This document shows, in pieces, positions 61,688 to 64,000 of a stretch of 64,000 bases of DNA. The first letter of the stretch is position 1. Each line of letters opens with the position of its first letter. The position numbers were made by a program, and so were the translations under genes. The notes beneath the pieces were generated by a model. The model did not search any database and was not told the DNA's origin. It saw nothing but the letters and a program-made list of their open reading frames with translations. Origin of the DNA: Iodobacter fluviatilis (lineage in GTDB: Bacteria; Pseudomonadota; Gammaproteobacteria; Burkholderiales; Chitinibacteraceae); NCBI RefSeq assembly GCF_004194535.1, contig NZ_CP025781.1, positions 2,046,001-2,110,000 of the forward strand. Direction: 5' to 3'.

Positions 61688-62470
61688 TTATTTTTTTTGC
61701 CCTGTAACTAGAATCATACTGCCGTGACTAAAATACACACCCTCAGCATCAGCCTGTTCGCTATCCGTTTGATAGCGAAGCAGTTCATCCTCTGTAATAA
61801 TATTCTTGGCAATGGCTTCTTTTTCAAGTTTATCCATATCAATGATTTGCCTTGATAACGCATAATTTGTTGTGCTGAGAGGAAATACTTCAAAGGAAAC
61901 ATTACCTAAACCTTGTTTCTTAAATAAGCGATAGAGTTGGCGACCAGAAAACCCATTGTTGAGCATTTGCTCCGTGTAAAAACGATTCAATTTTCGCTCA
62001 ATATCAATCTCATTGGTATCCGTACTTATAGCCCCCCAATCTGTATCCAATACCACAACTGTGCCACCTACTTTTGTTACACGGGTCATTTCGTTTAAAG
62101 TCATTGCTGGGTTAAGCAAATGTTGGAATAGTCTCTCGCTACGGCAAGAGTTAAAATACCCTGTATCAAATGGTAGTGATGAGGCGTCGGCTTGTTTGTG
62201 CTTGACCCAAGCGCTTACACCCTCTTTCTGGGCGTGTTGCTCAGATTTAGTAATCATTCCATTATCGTAATCCACACCAAACACTTGCCCTGTTGAACCA
62301 ACAATTCGAGAGAGAGCTATTGTGTCAATACCGGGACCACACCCAACATCAAGAACTTTGTCCCCTGCTTTAGCCTGCATACTAGAATAAGTACGTTCTT
62401 TTAAACTACCAAGAAATTTCCCCATTGCTTGAAGGTACTCAGGGTCAACATATCCTTTCGGCATATCCAT
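61688..62470 (-). CDS. SAM-dependent methyltransferase (UbiE/class I type)
   Basis: 260 residues: SAM site VLDVGCGPGIDTIALSRIVG with the acidic loop GVDYDNGMI, then KQADASSLPFDTGYFNSCRS (motif II region, 'LPF-d..FD'), LNEMTRVTKVGGTVVVLDTD, and a helical C-terminal part. It is a class I small-molecule methyltransferase; the substrate is unknown. GGAGAG stands 6 bases before the ATG at 62470. Its stop codon TAA at 61688-61690 is supplied by the AATAAC end of the neighbouring MITE-like repeat, so the original 3' end may be altered. Lower GC than the housekeeping genes, and intron-bearing repeats lie on both sides; it looks acquired. Confidence 0.85.
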   Translation of the reverse strand: MDMPKGYVDPEYLQAMGKFLGSLKERTYSSMQAKAGDKVLDVGCGPGIDTIALSRIVGSTGQVFGVDYDNGMITKSEQHAQKEGVSAWVKHKQADASSLPFDTGYFNSCRSERLFQHLLNPAMTLNEMTRVTKVGGTVVVLDTDWGAISTDTNEIDIERKLNRFYTEQMLNNGFSGRQLYRLFKKQGLGNVSFEVFPLSTTNYALSRQIIDMDKLEKEAIAKNIITEDELLRYQTDSEQADAEGVYFSHGSMILVTGQKK

Positions 62471-62537
62471 TGTGTTCTCTCCTTTTTATTGAGGTTGATG
62501 CTGGCTTGAAACGGGTTAACGTTGAAGTGACCGGCTA

Positions 62538-62554
62538 AATAACAGGGGTCAGAA
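62538..62554 (+). repeat. MITE-like left arm at intron copy D
   Basis: AATAACAGGGGTCAGAA, one change from the family arm, placed directly before intron copy D. The flanking DNA differs from the 57-60 kb units, so this is an independent repeat location. Confidence 0.75.
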
Positions 62555-64000
62555 GTTCGCAGTAACAGTAATTTAGCTAGCGGGTTAAAGTCCCGTCCGA
62601 GGAATTGTCCATACGCCTCGGTAGTACGAAAGAGCGGCGTTTGAGTAATCAAGGGTCGTGAGTTCTTTACGACAAAGAGGCAGACCGTAACGAAAGTGAA
62701 CCTAGAAGTAGCCTCGTTAACATTGCAGTTGCCGACCTCGTTTCTGTATAGGGAAGGCCGTTGTGCTGATGTGTTGGCAATGGAAGCCACATCCGCGAGC
62801 TGTCGGGGTAGCAGGGGCGGTATGTTTTGGAAGTTAAATTACCCAGTGCTGGAGATCCATCACGGTGGCAGGGAGACTGCCAAGCGCAAGGTATAAGGAA
62901 ACGAAATCAGTGCGTATCGTGATGGAAGTCGGAGGGGTTCATAGTACCGTTTGAGATTGAGGGACAACATAACCCCAGTCGAGGGAAGGGACCCTGCTTT
63001 GTTCATGCAACTGAAGAGCTGAGGATCAGGAGATTGCCATGTTGCTAATCACTCCGAATGAGATCAGGACGCTACAGAGGAAGCTGTACATCAAAGCCAA
63101 GCAGGAACCAAACTATCGTTTCTACGCACTCTACGACAAGATTTACTGTGCTGACATCCTCAAGTTAGCGTGGCGACTGGTCAAGGCAAACAAGGGCAGT
63201 CCTGGGGTTGATGGGATTGACTTTGCTGCCATAGAAAGCGGCGAAGGGGTAGATTGCTACTTGTCGGTAATTAGTCAGGAACTGCAAGATAAAAGCTACC
63301 GGACTGGGGCAATCAAGCGCGTCATGATTCCCAAAGCGGATGGCAGTTTGCGTCCACTCGGGATTCCGACGATACGAGATCGCGTGGTTCAGATGGCGAC
63401 CAAGCTGGTGATGGAGCCTATCTTTGAGGCGGATTTTTGCGAGCACTCCTATGGGTTTCGCCCAAGGAAATCAGCACATCAAGCAATAGACGCCATTGCA
63501 GAAGCTTTGTGGCAAGGTAAAACGCAGGTCATCGATGCTGATTTGTCGAAGTATTTCGACAGCATTCCTCACGCTAAACTGATGGCCACGGTAGCTGAGC
63601 GCATTGTGGATGGGGCTGTACTGGCCTTGATTCAACAATGGCTTAAAGCGCCGGTTATTGGAAAAAGTGAGAATGGAAAAGCGGCAACGGTCAGTGGAGG
63701 AAAAGGGCAGCGCAAGGGCACGCCGCAAGGTGGGGTGATTTCTCCGTTGCTATCGAACCTTTACTTACATCTACTGGATAGAATCTGGCATCGCCACAAT
63801 ATAGGGAAGAAACTACAAGCGAGCTTGGTGCGGTATGCCGATGACTTTGTAGTGCTCTGCCGTGGCGAGACCCAAAGCCCGCTGGCGCATATGAAGTGGA
63901 TATTGGATCGGCTGGAATTGACGCTTAACGAAAGCAAGACAAAAATTGTTGATGCTAAAGCCGCGTCATTTCTATTTCTGGGATTTGATTTGCGCACGAA
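62555..64000 (+). mobile_element. Group II intron, copy D (cut by window end)
   Basis: First 1446 bases of the intron. It differs from copies A-C by at least three substitutions in the 5' RNA part (CCCGTCCGAGG for CCCGCCCGAGG; CGCAAGGTATAAGG for CGCAATGTATAAGG; ATCAGTGCG for ATCAGCGCG). It is thus slightly older or from another lineage. Confidence 0.92.
63039..64000 (+). CDS. ltrA: Group II intron reverse transcriptase/maturase (copy D, partial)
   Basis: The start is at the same offset as in the other copies (484 bases into the intron). About 320 codons are visible, through the YADD motif and LGFDLRT, without frameshift. The maturase domain lies beyond the window. Confidence 0.92.
   Translation, partial: MLLITPNEIRTLQRKLYIKAKQEPNYRFYALYDKIYCADILKLAWRLVKANKGSPGVDGIDFAAIESGEGVDCYLSVISQELQDKSYRTGAIKRVMIPKADGSLRPLGIPTIRDRVVQMATKLVMEPIFEADFCEHSYGFRPRKSAHQAIDAIAEALWQGKTQVIDADLSKYFDSIPHAKLMATVAERIVDGAVLALIQQWLKAPVIGKSENGKAATVSGGKGQRKGTPQGGVISPLLSNLYLHLLDRIWHRHNIGKKLQASLVRYADDFVVLCRGETQSPLAHMKWILDRLELTLNESKTKIVDAKAASFLFLGFDLRT

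Noticed and set aside
62471-62560. Integron attC site next to the methyltransferase (GTTAACGTTGAAGTG-like)
   Set aside because: Only a weak resemblance to one core; no paired RYYYAAC/GTTRRRY sites and no integrase or cassette array.

Overview
The window looks like a chromosomal segment of a mid-GC betaproteobacterium of the Neisseriales / Chromobacterium-Iodobacter type. This rests on the gene order mla operon - ABC transporter - bolA - murA - hisG, the short-form HisG, an MSHA-type pilus operon, a PEP-CTERM protein and the secA-M23-dciA neighbourhood. The genus is an inference; no rRNA is present.

Layout: 0-3.3 kb (minus) is the distal half of a histidine operon (hisD, a 37-codon ORF, a decayed hisB 5' relic, hisB, a small exported protein, hisH). 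3.3-6.5 kb (plus) is an AT-rich island with three linked genes: a putative dual-OB protein cut by an IS3-family element, a DUF488 protein, and a SLOG-like/DUF4326 fusion. 6.5-13.4 kb holds a P-loop kinase and a TRAP transporter (dctPQM) divergent from its likely two-component regulator (DctS/DctR type). 13.4-20.5 kb is a scarred region: a type IV pilin, tRNA-Thr, a maf fragment, a group II intron, a SnoaL-like protein, a frameshifted amidohydrolase, an intron relic and a PEP-CTERM protein. 20.8-24.6 kb is a magnesium transport locus (mgtA, a proline-rich leader ORF, an ACT-like protein). 24.6-33.5 kb (minus) is mlaFEDCBA, an ABC exporter, bolA, a small membrane protein, murA, a DUF4870-like protein and hisG. 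hisG ends in its own terminator, 21.4 kb from hisD, so an operon that is usually continuous in relatives is split here.

33.9-46.8 kb (plus) is a compact MSHA-type pilus operon (mshM, L, N, E, an unknown gene, G, PilMN/PilO/PilP-like genes and two pilin-like genes) closed by a perfect terminator shared with secA. 46.8-57 kb is housekeeping: secA, an M23 peptidase, dciA, a pseudopilin, hda, purM, purN, a DUF3108 protein and an RsmB-type RNA methyltransferase broken by a one-base deletion.

57-64 kb is a repeat array. A roughly 94-bp palindromic MITE-like repeat carries a 1901-bp group II intron at the same internal position in several copies. One intron-free copy at 59423-59516 shows the exact empty site. 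The same intron also sits at 14.7 kb, and a domain V/VI relic is at 19.7 kb. A methyltransferase gene lies between two intron copies.

The best candidates for something undescribed are the DuOB-DUF488-SLOG/DUF4326 operon and the MgtL-like leader of the magnesium locus. Three genes (amidohydrolase, mshN, rsmB-like) each carry a one-base shift in or beside a short homopolymer run, so base-calling error must be excluded before they are called true pseudogenes.
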